Source: Uliginosibacterium gangwonense DSM 18521 (lineage in GTDB: Bacteria; Pseudomonadota; Gammaproteobacteria; Burkholderiales; Rhodocyclaceae). From it: 64,000 nt of DNA. Under the pieces are notes generated by a model. The model had not been told where the DNA came from. It made no database searches and was given only the letters and a program-made list of their open reading frames with translations. Every line of letters begins with the position of its first letter. Positions within the stretch are counted from its first letter, which is position 1. Of this stretch, positions 17,053 through 26,939 are shown one piece after another. The stretch spans positions 1-64,000 of the forward strand of contig NZ_KB892843.1 in NCBI RefSeq assembly GCF_000373965.1, given 5' to 3'. The translations under genes were made by a program, and so were the position numbers.

Positions 17053-18552
17053 TTACGCTGCAGCCTTCACAGACGGCAGTTTGGCGACCAGTCGCAGGCT
17101 CACAGTCAGGCCCTCGAGCTGGAAATGTGGGCGCAAGAAAAATTTTGCGCTGTAATACCCCGGATTACCCTCTACATCCTCTACGACGACCTCTGCGGCA
17201 GCCAAGGGACGACGAGCCTTTGTTTCTTGGCTCGAATTTGCAGGATCAGCATCAACGTAGTTCATGATCCATTCATTGAGCCAACGCTGCATATCTTCGC
17301 GTTCTTTGAACGCACCGATCTTGTCGCGCACAATCGCCTTCAGATAATGCGCAAAACGGGTACTGGCGAAGAGGTAGGGCAAACGTGCCGACAGATTCGC
17401 ATTGGCCGTGGCATCCGGGTCCATGTATTCTTGAGGCTTCTGCAACGACTGGGCGCCGATAAACGTGGCGTGGTCGGTTCCCTTCCGATGCACCAAGGGG
17501 ATGAAACCTGCTTTGGCGAGTTCTGCTTCACGACGGTCAGAAATCGCAATTTCAGTCGGGCATTTCATGTCAAACCCGCCATCATCCGTCGGGAAAGTAT
17601 GACAAGGCAGATTTTCCACCGTGCCACCCGATTCAACACCGCGAATCATGGTGCACCAGCCATACAACTTGAAGCTGCGATTGATATTCACAGCCATGGC
17701 ATATGCAGCATTATTCCAGACGTAGTTCTTGTGATCGGCCCCCTGCGTATCCTCTTCGAAGTCGAATTCATCCACGGGGCTGGTCTTGGCACCATAAGGC
17801 AGACGTGCAAGAAAACGCGGCATGGCCAAACCGATGTAACGTGCATCTTCGGTTTCTCTCAGCGAACTCCAGGCTACATGCTCCAGGTTCCCCGTGATCT
17901 TTGCCAGATCGCGCGGGTTGGCCAATTCCTGCCAGGAGTCCATTTGCAAATTCGAAGGTGCGGCCCCTGCGATGAACGGGGCATGCGCTGCAGCAGCAAT
18001 CTTTGCCATGGCACCCAGCAGTTCAACATCGGGCGGAGTATGGTCAAAATAGTAGTCGGCAACCAAGCAGCCATAGGGCTCGCCACCGAGTTGGCCGTAC
18101 TCTTCTTCATAGAGGCGCTTAAACAGCGGACTTTGATCCCAAGCCACGCCTTTGTAGCGGCGCATCGTCCGACGCAAATCCACTTTGCTGATATCCATGA
18201 AACGGATTTTCAGCATCTCATCAGTTTCCGTATTGGAAACCAGGTGATCAAGACCACGCCAGGCGGCTTCAAGACTCTGAAAATCTTCGTGATGCAGAAT
18301 GAGATTGATCTGGGCAGTCAGCTTCCTGTCGATTTCCGCGATGATGGCTTCGATGCTTGCATAAGCATCGTCACTCATCGTGGCGGTATTGGCGAGCGCT
18401 TGTTCCGATAGGGTGCGAACAGCGGCTTCTACCGCTTCACGCTGTTCATCCCCCTTGGGTTTGAATTCTTTATCAAGAAGCGAAGTAAAAACACCTGAAT
18501 CGGCAAATTGAGTATTGGTATCGAGATTACCGGCAGCAGATTGTGTGACCAT
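17053..18552 (-). CDS. tssC: Type VI secretion sheath large subunit TssC (VipB)
   Basis: TssC forms the contractile sheath with TssB around the Hcp tube. The 499-residue product is full length. It carries the family blocks ILHHEDFQSLEAAWRGLDHL near residue 85, FMDISKVDLRRTM, FKRLYEEEYGQLGGEPYGCL near 142, and a C-terminus ending in PHFQLEGLTVSLRLVAKLPS. The sheath-forming region is intact. It lies 47 bases downstream of tssB and 42 bases upstream of hcp, the usual tssB-tssC-hcp module. Confidence 0.97.
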   Translation of the reverse strand: MVTQSAAGNLDTNTQFADSGVFTSLLDKEFKPKGDEQREAVEAAVRTLSEQALANTATMSDDAYASIEAIIAEIDRKLTAQINLILHHEDFQSLEAAWRGLDHLVSNTETDEMLKIRFMDISKVDLRRTMRRYKGVAWDQSPLFKRLYEEEYGQLGGEPYGCLVADYYFDHTPPDVELLGAMAKIAAAAHAPFIAGAAPSNLQMDSWQELANPRDLAKITGNLEHVAWSSLRETEDARYIGLAMPRFLARLPYGAKTSPVDEFDFEEDTQGADHKNYVWNNAAYAMAVNINRSFKLYGWCTMIRGVESGGTVENLPCHTFPTDDGGFDMKCPTEIAISDRREAELAKAGFIPLVHRKGTDHATFIGAQSLQKPQEYMDPDATANANLSARLPYLFASTRFAHYLKAIVRDKIGAFKEREDMQRWLNEWIMNYVDADPANSSQETKARRPLAAAEVVVEDVEGNPGYYSAKFFLRPHFQLEGLTVSLRLVAKLPSVKAAA

Positions 18553-18599
18553 TGGATGACATCCTAATAAATAGATTGTTTGCTTTTAATCGATCACGA

Positions 18600-19118
18600 T
18601 TACGCGACGGGATCTTGTGCAACTGGCTTCGGCTGAGCAGCAAGAGACTTCATCAACGCGGGATCTGACAAAAGCTTTCTAACAAGGTCTTCGGCGCCTG
18701 CTTTACCATCCATGTAAGTTTGCAGGTTGGCAAGCTGGGTCCGAGCATCCAGCAGTTGCTTGAGCGCATCCACTTTTTTAGCGACTGAGGCTGGCGAAAA
18801 ATCGTCCATGCTCTCGAAGGTAATATCGACCATGACTTGCCCTTCTCCGGTCAGCGTATTGGGAACGCTGAAAGCAACACGGGGAGAAATGGCCTTCATT
18901 CTCTCGTCGAAATTATCGATATCGATTTCGAAGAACTTCCGCTCTGCCACATCCGGCAGTGCTTCAACGGGCTTGCCCGAAAGATCGGCCAAAACGCCCA
19001 TCACAAAAGGCAGCTCAATTTTCTTTTCACTGCCATATATTTCCACGTCGTATTCAATCTGGACGCGTGGTGCTCTATTACGCGCGATAAACTTCTGACT
19101 GCTGTTATTGCCGCTCAT
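18600..19118 (-). CDS. tssB: Type VI secretion sheath small subunit TssB (VipA)
   Basis: TssB is the small sheath subunit; its helix interlocks with TssC and exposes the ClpV-binding part. The 172-residue product has NRAPRVQIEYDVEIYGSEKK, FVMGVLADLSGKP near residue 42, FFEIDIDNFDERMKAI, and VDITFESMDDFSPASVAKK near 108. All are standard for the family. I start at the ATG at 19118, since AAGGGGGTCTTC immediately upstream is a proper ribosome site; a longer frame from a TTG at 19133 would include it. The 119 bases before it, after tssH, may hold a promoter. Confidence 0.96.
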   Translation of the reverse strand: MSGNNSSQKFIARNRAPRVQIEYDVEIYGSEKKIELPFVMGVLADLSGKPVEALPDVAERKFFEIDIDNFDERMKAISPRVAFSVPNTLTGEGQVMVDITFESMDDFSPASVAKKVDALKQLLDARTQLANLQTYMDGKAGAEDLVRKLLSDPALMKSLAAQPKPVAQDPVA

Positions 19119-19237
19119 GAAGACCCCCTTCAAGTTGAAGAAAATTTAACCAACAAAGCCACCACAAAATGGTCTTGAGCACATATTTCCTCGTCAATTC
19201 TCATTGACGCATCATGTACCGTCACCTAACAAGTCAT

Positions 19238-21946
19238 TCAACTTGTTTTTACATCAAAACAAATACCTGCATGGGAAAGACCGAGATCACCGCCATCTTT
19301 GTTTTCGCTGTCTTCCCCGTTTTCTTGATCACTCAATGCAACAGATATGATTCTTTTTCCATCTTGCATCGCAAGAAGCCATATTTCAGCCAGTTTGGGC
19401 AGAATATTTTGCTCAATGAACTGACCGACACGCCTTGCTCCCGTTTCATGCGTTCCACATCGGGACACTATGTATTTGCTAACACTAGCGGTGAATTGTA
19501 AATCAATGCCATGTTGATCAGCCATTCGGCGTACAACTTTTCCAAGCTGCAATTCAACAATGCTTTGCAAAACATCTTCGTCCAGAGGGAAATACGGAAC
19601 AATATTAACCCGCCCCAAAAATGCAGCGGGGAACACTTTTCTTAGCTCCGGCTGAAGCGCATCGGCCAACGCATCTGATTCAGGCATCAGTGAAGGATCT
19701 TCACAAAGACTGCCAATCAACTCCGAACCCACATTACTGGTCAATAAAATCAGGGTATTTTTGAAATCGATCAACCGACCTTCCCCATCCTCCATCCAAC
19801 CTTTATCGAATACCTGATAGAAGACCTCGTGCACATCTGGGTGAGCCTTTTCGATCTCGTCCAGCAAAATCACGCTATGCGGACGCCGCCGCACGGCTTC
19901 GGTGAGCACCCCGCCTTCACCATAACCGACATATCCGGGAGGCGAGCCCTTCAGGCTCGATACGGTGTGCGCCTCCTGATATTCGCTCATATTGATGGTG
20001 ATCAGATTGTTTTCACCACCATAAATAGCACTGGCCAAAGCCAGCGCCGTTTCCGTTTTGCCTACGCCTGATGGGCCAACCAGCAAGAAAGTGCCAAGCG
20101 GTTTATTCGGGTCAGATAACTTTGCCCTTGATGTTCTGACGCGCTCTGCAATCTTCGACAAAGCATGCAGCTGCCCGACCACCCTTTTTTCAAGATCGCC
20201 TTGAAGCTCAAGCACAGCCCGAACCTCGTCGCGGACCATGCGCCCGACAGGAATTCCGGTCCAATCAGCAACAATCGCAGCTATGACATCTTCATCGACT
20301 TGTGTGTGAACGCGTTTAACGTCACCTTGCCTTTGCAGTAACGCGTCTTCCAATGTTCTAAGCGTTTCGACCAGCGCTTCAGCAGGCGCTTCTTGATCGT
20401 TTGCTTCCTGCAGCTGTTTGCGAACAGACAAAATCTCAACAACGATTTTTTGATCAGCAGACCACTCTTCTTGCGCTTTCTGTAGCGTAATCTGTTCAGC
20501 TTCTATCTGAAGCTTGATCTGCTCAAATCTTTCCTTGTCCCCCATCCCCAGAAGGACTTCGTTCGAGAGAATTTCAGCTTCCCTCTTCAGGCCTTCCAGC
20601 TTTTGATGCAGAAACTCAATCGAAGCGGGCGGCGTATGCAATGACATTGCCACTCGCGCGCACGCGGTATCCAGCAGACTGATTGCTTTATCGGGCAGTT
20701 GACGGGCAGGGATATAACGGTTGGAAAGCGTAACGGAGGCCCGAATGGCTTCATCGAGTACCATCACGCCATGATGACGTGCAAATGTATCCGCCAAACC
20801 CCGGACCATCTCGATCGCTCTAATCTCTTCAGGCTCAAGCACTTGTAGAACCTGGAAGCGCCGGGTTAATGCGGGGTCCTTCTCAATATGCTTTTTATAT
20901 TCACTCCAAGTCGTGGCGCCGATGGTACGCAGAGTACCCCGGGCCAGCGCTGGCTTGAGTAGATTGGCAGCATCGCCAGTGCCAGCTTGCCCGCCCGCCC
21001 CTACCAATGTATGAATTTCATCTACAAACAGAATAACGGGGCGCTCGCCATTGCTTGCTTCCTGGAGCACCTTTTTTAAGCGCGCTTCAAATTCTCCACG
21101 CATGCTGGCCCCCGCCAGCAAAGCGCCGACATCCAGACACAACAGGCGGATATCCAACAATGAGGGCGGAACTTTTCTCTGCGCAACGGCCACGGCCAGC
21201 CCTTCTACAACAGCCGTTTTCCCGACACCTGCCTCCCCCGTCAACAAGGGATTATTTTGGCGGCGCCTCAGCAGAATATCGATCATGGTACGAATTTCGT
21301 GCTCTCGCCCAATGACCGGGTCAATCTTTCCCTGCCGGGCCAATTCCGTCAGGTCGCTACAATACTTGGAAAGTGCAGACTGGCCGCGATCGTCTTCCTC
21401 TGCTATTGCGTAGCTTTGCTCTCCCGGAACGCTTTCCTGAAATCCAGATTTGCCATAGACAGGATCATTTTCTTCAGATGATCCTGCAACAATGCCGGGA
21501 AGATCCTCAGAAAGCCCAGCGATTGCGATTTTTTGGAACTGCGGGGAAATCCCAATCAGTACCGATCTAAGTTCCGGCGTCAGCAACATGCCCGCAATGA
21601 GCGTACCCCCACGGATCTTGTATTCCCCCAGCACCAGACTCGCCAAGACCCAGGCTCGCTCCACCGCCAATTGAATATGATGACTAAAATCAGTCAGACT
21701 GGTTGCCCCGGTCTGCAAACGCGCCAAAGAACGGTCAAAATCACACACCAGCTGCACGCCGTCAATGCCATAGCGCTCGGCAATCTTGTGAAAATCGCTC
21801 CCAGGCGTCTGCCACATCTGATAAAGCCAATGACAAACCTCTACGTATGAGTTCCCCCTTAGTTTGGCAAAAGCCGTTGCCGATTCAATGCTTTGAAAAA
21901 GCCTTGTGGTCAACTTCCCAAACAACGCACGACGCGAAATATTCAC
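19238..21946 (-). CDS. tssH: Type VI secretion ATPase TssH (ClpV)
   Basis: ClpV is a ring-shaped AAA+ ATPase that disassembles the contracted sheath for reuse. The 902-residue product has a ClpB-like N-domain. The first AAA domain has Walker A GEAGVGKT near residue 240 and Walker B ILFVDEIHTLVGAGG. A middle helical region covers about 410-530. The second AAA domain has GPSGVGKTETALALA near 620 and VILLDEIEKAHPDV. The TGDAANLLKPALARG loop is typical of ClpV. The start appears to be GTG at 21946 with a weak ribosome site, so translation may be limited. It is the first gene of the minus-strand T6SS run and is separated from tssB by 119 bases. Confidence 0.96.
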   Translation of the reverse strand: MNISRRALFGKLTTRLFQSIESATAFAKLRGNSYVEVCHWLYQMWQTPGSDFHKIAERYGIDGVQLVCDFDRSLARLQTGATSLTDFSHHIQLAVERAWVLASLVLGEYKIRGGTLIAGMLLTPELRSVLIGISPQFQKIAIAGLSEDLPGIVAGSSEENDPVYGKSGFQESVPGEQSYAIAEEDDRGQSALSKYCSDLTELARQGKIDPVIGREHEIRTMIDILLRRRQNNPLLTGEAGVGKTAVVEGLAVAVAQRKVPPSLLDIRLLCLDVGALLAGASMRGEFEARLKKVLQEASNGERPVILFVDEIHTLVGAGGQAGTGDAANLLKPALARGTLRTIGATTWSEYKKHIEKDPALTRRFQVLQVLEPEEIRAIEMVRGLADTFARHHGVMVLDEAIRASVTLSNRYIPARQLPDKAISLLDTACARVAMSLHTPPASIEFLHQKLEGLKREAEILSNEVLLGMGDKERFEQIKLQIEAEQITLQKAQEEWSADQKIVVEILSVRKQLQEANDQEAPAEALVETLRTLEDALLQRQGDVKRVHTQVDEDVIAAIVADWTGIPVGRMVRDEVRAVLELQGDLEKRVVGQLHALSKIAERVRTSRAKLSDPNKPLGTFLLVGPSGVGKTETALALASAIYGGENNLITINMSEYQEAHTVSSLKGSPPGYVGYGEGGVLTEAVRRRPHSVILLDEIEKAHPDVHEVFYQVFDKGWMEDGEGRLIDFKNTLILLTSNVGSELIGSLCEDPSLMPESDALADALQPELRKVFPAAFLGRVNIVPYFPLDEDVLQSIVELQLGKVVRRMADQHGIDLQFTASVSKYIVSRCGTHETGARRVGQFIEQNILPKLAEIWLLAMQDGKRIISVALSDQENGEDSENKDGGDLGLSHAGICFDVKTS

Positions 21947-23280
21947 AGATAGTCCGAAGATAGCCAGAGTTAAAAATATACTAACAATATGAAAAATTCC
22001 TGAGCGGCACGGCGAATAATCTTTATGTATTTTTACATGCCGGATGTGTCTTTTTTCATATCACACGCATATGCTTGAAAATTTCATATCAAAAACAGAC
22101 ACCTCCCACTTGGCGAGCACCTTCGATATTGACATTGACTGACAAGTTCGTTACATGCCACATGCAAAGCAATCTCACATTTGCTGCATGTTTCCCCTAA
22201 AATCGAACCCATCACAAAGACATACAACCCCGTAATGCAGACTGCCGTCGGTCGGACAATCCGTGTAATTTCTCTCGATCATTGATAACTTAGTCATCTT
22301 GCATTATTTGCTATAGATGAAAGGCTATGCAAACATACTTGTTTGAAAAAACTCAATCCCAATACCCTGGATGCACATCCGCCCCCAAACAGCACAAAGA
22401 AAACGGGAATGACAACAGCACCCCAAAGCCCACGCGACCTTCCGTTGGTCTGGTTGCATCGATAGGGCAGCTCGTTCAAACACATCATTCACTCGTCTTT
22501 GCTAGGTTCTCGTGAGGCGCGAAGGACGGAACATCCGCCATTTATCCTTTTAATACATACACTTAATCACAACCAAAACAATCATCAAGCGGTGACACCC
22601 AAGTGTGGCAGCCCAAAGTGACAAACAATTTACGGAACAAAAATCGTAAAAATCCGTCACAAGTAGCAATAATACCGACAATTAACATTCTGCAACAACC
22701 TCTCGTCGCCTAAATTGGCGCTTCTGTACAGTCGGCATAGAACATATTTGCCATAAATGACAAAAGTGATAATTTTGGTTTTCGAGACCATTTTAGATCA
22801 CTAATTCCCTTGCCCAACGGCGCATAGCTGGAAAACATCCTGCACAAGCAAATTGCCAAAATTGAAGGAAATACATGCAAGCTACACGGAGGCATCTGCA
22901 TCCGACTGCCATTTCCTGCTTAAGACATGATCTTTTGGGTACTTGACAAATATATAGATTCTTGATAGCCAGATCAGAACACTTACGTCAAACACCATCG
23001 GCAAAGCCCATGACTTGAAATGGTGAGTGCCAAAGCGCAGAGAAACCATGAGTCGCCCCTCGGCGACTATCCATCTATCTGGCCTTCGTCTGGTTGCAAC
23101 ATCCATCCTCTGTCTCTCGATAACGGAGGTATGCGCGACCAATCTCCTCGTCTATCCCTACCGTTTGTTGGGCCTGATTGCGCCATGACGCCAAATACGC
23201 CATGCTTGCGACCATCTCTGCCCAGTCGGCCTGAGAGCCTTTCGCTTTGCTATAAGTGTGCTTGACGAGGAAGTCTTGCC
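21947..23280. other. 1.33 kb region without a convincing gene, between tssH and the kinase gene
   Basis: This divergent intergenic stretch should hold the promoters for the T6SS run (minus) and the kinase gene (plus). Short open frames occur on both strands (for example 22882-23142 and 22294-22488, minus). None has a ribosome site with family-like protein sequence, and I reject them. Base composition is more AT-rich than the flanking genes, especially 22561-22700. I looked for a sigma-54 pattern (TGGCAC-N5-TTGC) on both strands by eye and did not find a good one. A small RNA or degraded gene could be hidden here. Confidence 0.5.
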
Positions 23281-25233
23281 GTGCCTGATAACCTACCGCC
23301 TGATAATGCTGCCATGGGGGATGCTGCGGCCCTTGGAACGCGCCCTGCCACCCGTTTTGATGAGGCTGGGCACAATCGTTTGCCAATCGGCACGCGGCTT
23401 GGTGAATTTGAGATCATCGGGCTTATCGGCGAAGGCGGGTTTGGCATCGTCTATCTGGCGCAAGATCACTCTTTGCAACGCCGGGTCGCGCTGAAGGAAT
23501 ACATGCCCGCCTCGCTTGCTTCACGCGGGGCCAATGCGGCAGTTGTTGTGCGCTCAGAACGCCATCAAGAGACTTTCGAGATCGGGCGGCGCAGTTTCGT
23601 GAATGAAGCACGCCTGCTGGCCCAGTTCGACCACCCTGCCCTGGTTAAGGTCTATCGTTTCTGGGAGTCGAATGGTACGGCCTACATGGTGATGCCGTAT
23701 TACGATGGCCGAACCTTGGGTGAAGTGCTGAGCGCCCTCACGGCCCCGCCGGAGGAAGCCTGGATCAGAAAGATCCTCGCTCCAATCATCGATGCGCTGG
23801 AACTCATCCACCGCGACAACTGCTTCCACCGCGATATTGCGCCAGACAACATCATCCTGTTGCCGGGTGACCGCCCTGTGCTGCTTGACTTCGGCGCTGC
23901 ACGGCGTGTGATTGGCGACATGACACAGGCCTTGACGGTCATCCTCAAACCTGGCTACGCGCCGATTGAGCAATACGCCGAGATGCCGGGCATGAAGCAA
24001 GGGCCGTGGACTGATGTGTATGCACTGGCAGCCGTCGTGTACTTCATGATTGCCCGCAAATTGCCGCCTCCATCAGTAAGCCGCATTGTGCAGGATCATT
24101 ACGAACCCTTGGCAACGATTGCTGCCGGGCGCTATAGCGATGCATTGCTCAAAGGCGTGGATCTGTGCCTGACCGTGCGCCCGGAGCAAAGACCCCAGGG
24201 CATGGCAGAAATGCGCCAACTGCTTAACGCCCTCACCACTGCCACGACCACTTTGGCGCAGACACCAGCGCCAGCAGCGGCCGCACCTACATACCAACCG
24301 GCCTCGCAGCCGCAAAAAGAATCTGCACAAAAATCCGGTAGCAAGTTGCTTCCGATGCTCGTAGCAGGCGCTGTGGCAACTCTTGCACTAGGGGGCGCAG
24401 GGTATTACTTGATCATGAATCGCACGGCAGAGAAACCGGTGGTTCCCACGCAATCAACCCCGGCTGCAACATCCCTTGCACTCACACCTGCCTCGGTTGC
24501 CCCTGCAGTGAAAGACGTTCCCTCTACGCCTGTCGTCCAGAATTTTCACTCACTGGATGAGGCGATGGCAGCACTGACCAGGGCATCACGTGCAGAATGG
24601 GTGCCATCCCTGCTATTACCCACAACTACCACGATTGGCGGAGAAGGTCTCAAGCTTGACATCAAGGCCAAACAGGCAGGTCACCTCTACCTGTTTGCAT
24701 GGGACAAAACGGACGACAAGTTCTATCGCATATTCCCCAACGCGCTGGACAAAAACACGGCGCTGGCGGCAGACGCAGGCTTTGCTTTGCCACACGCGGG
24801 GCAGACGAATTGGAGCTTCCCGATTCGCGCTCCCGAAGGAAATCTACAGGTATTCGCGCTCTTCTCGGAACACCCACGTGACATGGCCAACTCCCCGCTT
24901 GCTACAGATGGCAACTTCATGTTCACAACACGCGCGGCGCTGGACTCCATCTTTACCGGAGGAGCCGGACTGGAAACGCTGATTGGCAAAGCTTCATGTG
25001 GCACACAAGCATGCGAAGACCGCTACGGCTGGCTCAGTGGAACAACGGAAAAGCAAGCTGGAGCAACCCAGACGCAGAAACTTGTCATCAAAAAGCCCGA
25101 TGCAGCCACACTGGTACCCAATACAGCCACCAGCAAACCAAACAACAAGCCCAAACCCGATGACTCAGAACGCGCAGAGCGTGAATACATGAAACAGCTC
25201 AACAAGGATCTGGACAAAATGCTGAGCAAATAG
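23281..25233 (+). CDS. Membrane Ser/Thr protein kinase (PpkA-like) with periplasmic C-terminal domain
   Basis: The 650-residue product is a eukaryote-like kinase likely to activate T6SS by phosphorylating a component bound by an FHA protein. The kinase domain is about residues 40-310: glycine loop GEGGFGIVYLA (50-60), lysine in VALKEY (72), catalytic HRDIAPDNII near 178, DFGAAR near 203, and a PGYAPIEQY activation segment. A single transmembrane helix lies near 355-380 (LLPMLVAGAVATLALGGAGYY). The periplasmic part, about 420-590, has LYLFAWDKTDDKFYRIFPN and resembles a DUF4384-type sensor region. The start is GTG at 23281 with GAGGAAG eight bases upstream. The partner PP2C phosphatase lies 900 bases beyond. 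Calling it PpkA is by architecture and context. Confidence 0.88.
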   Translation: MPDNLPPDNAAMGDAAALGTRPATRFDEAGHNRLPIGTRLGEFEIIGLIGEGGFGIVYLAQDHSLQRRVALKEYMPASLASRGANAAVVVRSERHQETFEIGRRSFVNEARLLAQFDHPALVKVYRFWESNGTAYMVMPYYDGRTLGEVLSALTAPPEEAWIRKILAPIIDALELIHRDNCFHRDIAPDNIILLPGDRPVLLDFGAARRVIGDMTQALTVILKPGYAPIEQYAEMPGMKQGPWTDVYALAAVVYFMIARKLPPPSVSRIVQDHYEPLATIAAGRYSDALLKGVDLCLTVRPEQRPQGMAEMRQLLNALTTATTTLAQTPAPAAAAPTYQPASQPQKESAQKSGSKLLPMLVAGAVATLALGGAGYYLIMNRTAEKPVVPTQSTPAATSLALTPASVAPAVKDVPSTPVVQNFHSLDEAMAALTRASRAEWVPSLLLPTTTTIGGEGLKLDIKAKQAGHLYLFAWDKTDDKFYRIFPNALDKNTALAADAGFALPHAGQTNWSFPIRAPEGNLQVFALFSEHPRDMANSPLATDGNFMFTTRAALDSIFTGGAGLETLIGKASCGTQACEDRYGWLSGTTEKQAGATQTQKLVIKKPDAATLVPNTATSKPNNKPKPDDSERAEREYMKQLNKDLDKMLSK

Positions 25234-25273
25234 GCGGCATCCTTATCACCAATGAACGTTGTTCATGCCCAAT

Positions 25274-25307
25274 AAAAAACGCGGAGGCCAAAAGCCTCCG
25301 CGTTTTT
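25274..25307. terminator. Bidirectional rho-independent terminator
   Basis: A perfect stem AAAACGCGGAGGC/GCCTCCGCGTTTT with a five-base loop, flanked by A-runs on the left and T-runs on the right. It sits between the 3' ends of the kinase (plus) and lipoprotein (minus) genes and can stop both. Confidence 0.92.
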
Positions 25308-25332
25308 GCATCTTCACCCAACAAGAATCAGA

Positions 25333-25983
25333 TCAGACCTCGATATCATCCTTGTTCTTCACCTCAATCTTGATCCGCTGCACATTGCCTGGCATGCGCG
25401 GGTCTGCTACATAGGTACGGCGTACCTTGCCCTTGCCAGCGGTTTCCAGGGTCTGCTTGAGGGTAACCTTGGCAGCGCCCGTACTCTTTTCCGGGCGGCT
25501 TGCAAAAGTCATATCGACAATTTCTTGGCGCTGGGCAGCGGTTTTGCGGGCATATTCCTCCAGCTTGGCAATGGCCGCCTTGCCATCAGGCGTGTCGACC
25601 TGACGGACTGGGATATCCACTGACACAGACTTGAAGGTTTCAACCAGCTCCTTCTTATTACTGGCCTTGTCGGTCACCCGCACCACGTCGGTCTCAACCG
25701 GGCTCACCTTTGCCCCCTCAATCTTGGCCGCCGTCTCCGTCGCCTTCTGGGCATCGGCCAACTCGGTATCCCGTGCCTTCATGTAGCCAATCAGGCCCCC
25801 TACAATGGCCCCCGCCGCGCAACCTGCGCCCACATTATTCTTGGTCACCGCTGCAATAATGGCTCCCCCGGCACAACCGATGCCACCGCCAATCGCTGCG
25901 CCTTCCGTTTTGCTATCCATTGAGGCACAACTAGGCAAGAGCGTTGCAGCAATCAACGCAACAGAAAGAAGTCGTCTATTCAT
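25333..25983 (-). CDS. Glycine-zipper outer membrane lipoprotein of the T6SS regulatory module
   Basis: The 216-residue product has a lipoprotein signal (ALIAATLLPSC, cysteine at about 19). A glycine zipper region follows (residues 28-70, GGGIGCAGGAIIAAV and AGAIVGGLIGYMKARD), able to form a membrane-embedded helical hairpin. A soluble C-terminal part (about 85-216) has a KVTLKQTLETAGKGKVRRTY stretch and no known fold that I recognise. The ATG at 25983 has GGGGGA upstream. It lies tail to tail with the kinase and 161 bases downstream of the phosphatase, so it may be co-transcribed with the phosphatase. Function is not known; a periplasmic or outer-membrane link to the kinase sensor domain is only a guess. 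Confidence 0.75.
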   Translation of the reverse strand: MNRRLLSVALIAATLLPSCASMDSKTEGAAIGGGIGCAGGAIIAAVTKNNVGAGCAAGAIVGGLIGYMKARDTELADAQKATETAAKIEGAKVSPVETDVVRVTDKASNKKELVETFKSVSVDIPVRQVDTPDGKAAIAKLEEYARKTAAQRQEIVDMTFASRPEKSTGAAKVTLKQTLETAGKGKVRRTYVADPRMPGNVQRIKIEVKNKDDIEV

Positions 25984-26144
25984 TTCACACTTCCCCCAAA
26001 ATCAGTCTCTAAACACAAAGAACCGCATACCTTTGCCGTCATGCCGCAACGCAGGAAGAACGCAGGGCGTCGGACCAACACCAACATACCGTTCATAGAT
26101 GTGGCCTTTATGAACGCACTACTCAAAAGATCGTAAATAGGTTC

Positions 26145-26939
26145 TTATAGGTTCATGGAACGCATCAAAACCGTCGCATCATAATCCCTGCCTGCATCTG
26201 GTGACATGGCGACAGCAATGGCCGTATAGTTGTCGAGCCCGCTCTCTCCGTCTTTAGACACAAGCCCGGCCATGTCGTGCAGCCATGATTGCAAAGGAGC
26301 GCCTTTCTGAAGCAATTCGGCCATACGATCCTCAACAACATATTCCCACCAGCCGTCTGTGCACATCAGGAAGGTATCCCCTGGCATCAAGGTCAGTGGG
26401 GCACCGCTGACAGTCGCCTCAAGATCACCAATGTTGCCAATTGCCGATGTCAACAGGTTACGATTCGGGTGGCTGCGTATCATCTCAGGCGCCCCATAAC
26501 CGGCATCAATCATATTCTGCACCAAACTATGGTCGCGTGTTTGGTAAGAAAGTCGGCCGGCCCGGAAGAGGTAGAGACGCGAATCGCCTACATGCCCCCA
26601 TACGGCCTGATCACTCAGCCTGTCAATGAGCAATATCACGCATGTGGCATGCATGTCATCGCCATTGAGATTGGCCTGCTTGGCGCCTACCACGGCATCC
26701 TGCGCTGCCTGCAACAATTTGGCGGCCTGCTCTTCATCCGCTACAGGATTTTTCCGGAAGCTGTCGATCACGGCTTCCACAACCAGCCGTGAAGCAACAT
26801 CTCCACTCCCGTGCCCACCTGCCCCATCAGACAAAACCCAGCAACCAGCCTGTTCGGAGTACCAGAAAGCACAGGCGTCCTCGTTACGAGAACGACCGCC
26901 AATGCAAGATAGATATTCTGTTTGCAGTTCAAGCGTCAT
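26145..26939 (-). CDS. PP2C-family protein phosphatase (PppA-like)
   Basis: The 264-residue cytoplasmic enzyme is a metal-dependent Ser/Thr phosphatase that would reverse the nearby kinase. PP2C motifs are visible in order: R-x-x-N-E-D-A (GGRSRNEDACAF, near residue 15), VLSDGAGGHGSGDVAS (near 37), WGHVGDSRLYLFR (near 115), MCTDGWWEYV and GLDNYTAIAV. All metal-binding aspartates expected from these motifs are present. I use the ATG at 26939, which overlaps the end of the upstream FHA gene by 11 bases; an earlier in-frame start at 26960 is less likely. Placement next to FHA and kinase genes in a T6SS locus supports a PppA role. Confidence 0.9.
   Translation of the reverse strand: MTLELQTEYLSCIGGRSRNEDACAFWYSEQAGCWVLSDGAGGHGSGDVASRLVVEAVIDSFRKNPVADEEQAAKLLQAAQDAVVGAKQANLNGDDMHATCVILLIDRLSDQAVWGHVGDSRLYLFRAGRLSYQTRDHSLVQNMIDAGYGAPEMIRSHPNRNLLTSAIGNIGDLEATVSGAPLTLMPGDTFLMCTDGWWEYVVEDRMAELLQKGAPLQSWLHDMAGLVSKDGESGLDNYTAIAVAMSPDAGRDYDATVLMRSMNL

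Noticed and set aside
17125-18411. 428-codon open frame on the plus strand across tssC
   Set aside because: It mirrors the strongly supported tssC frame and has no protein motifs or ribosome site.
22000-22300. Possible sigma-54 promoter for the T6SS operon
   Set aside because: No good TGGCAC-N5-TTGC match was found on either strand by eye.
22882-23142. 86-codon minus-strand frame upstream of the kinase gene
   Set aside because: No ribosome site and no family resemblance.
23075-23386. 103-codon minus-strand frame overlapping the kinase start
   Set aside because: Overlaps the kinase N-terminus and ribosome site; composition does not look like a protein family.
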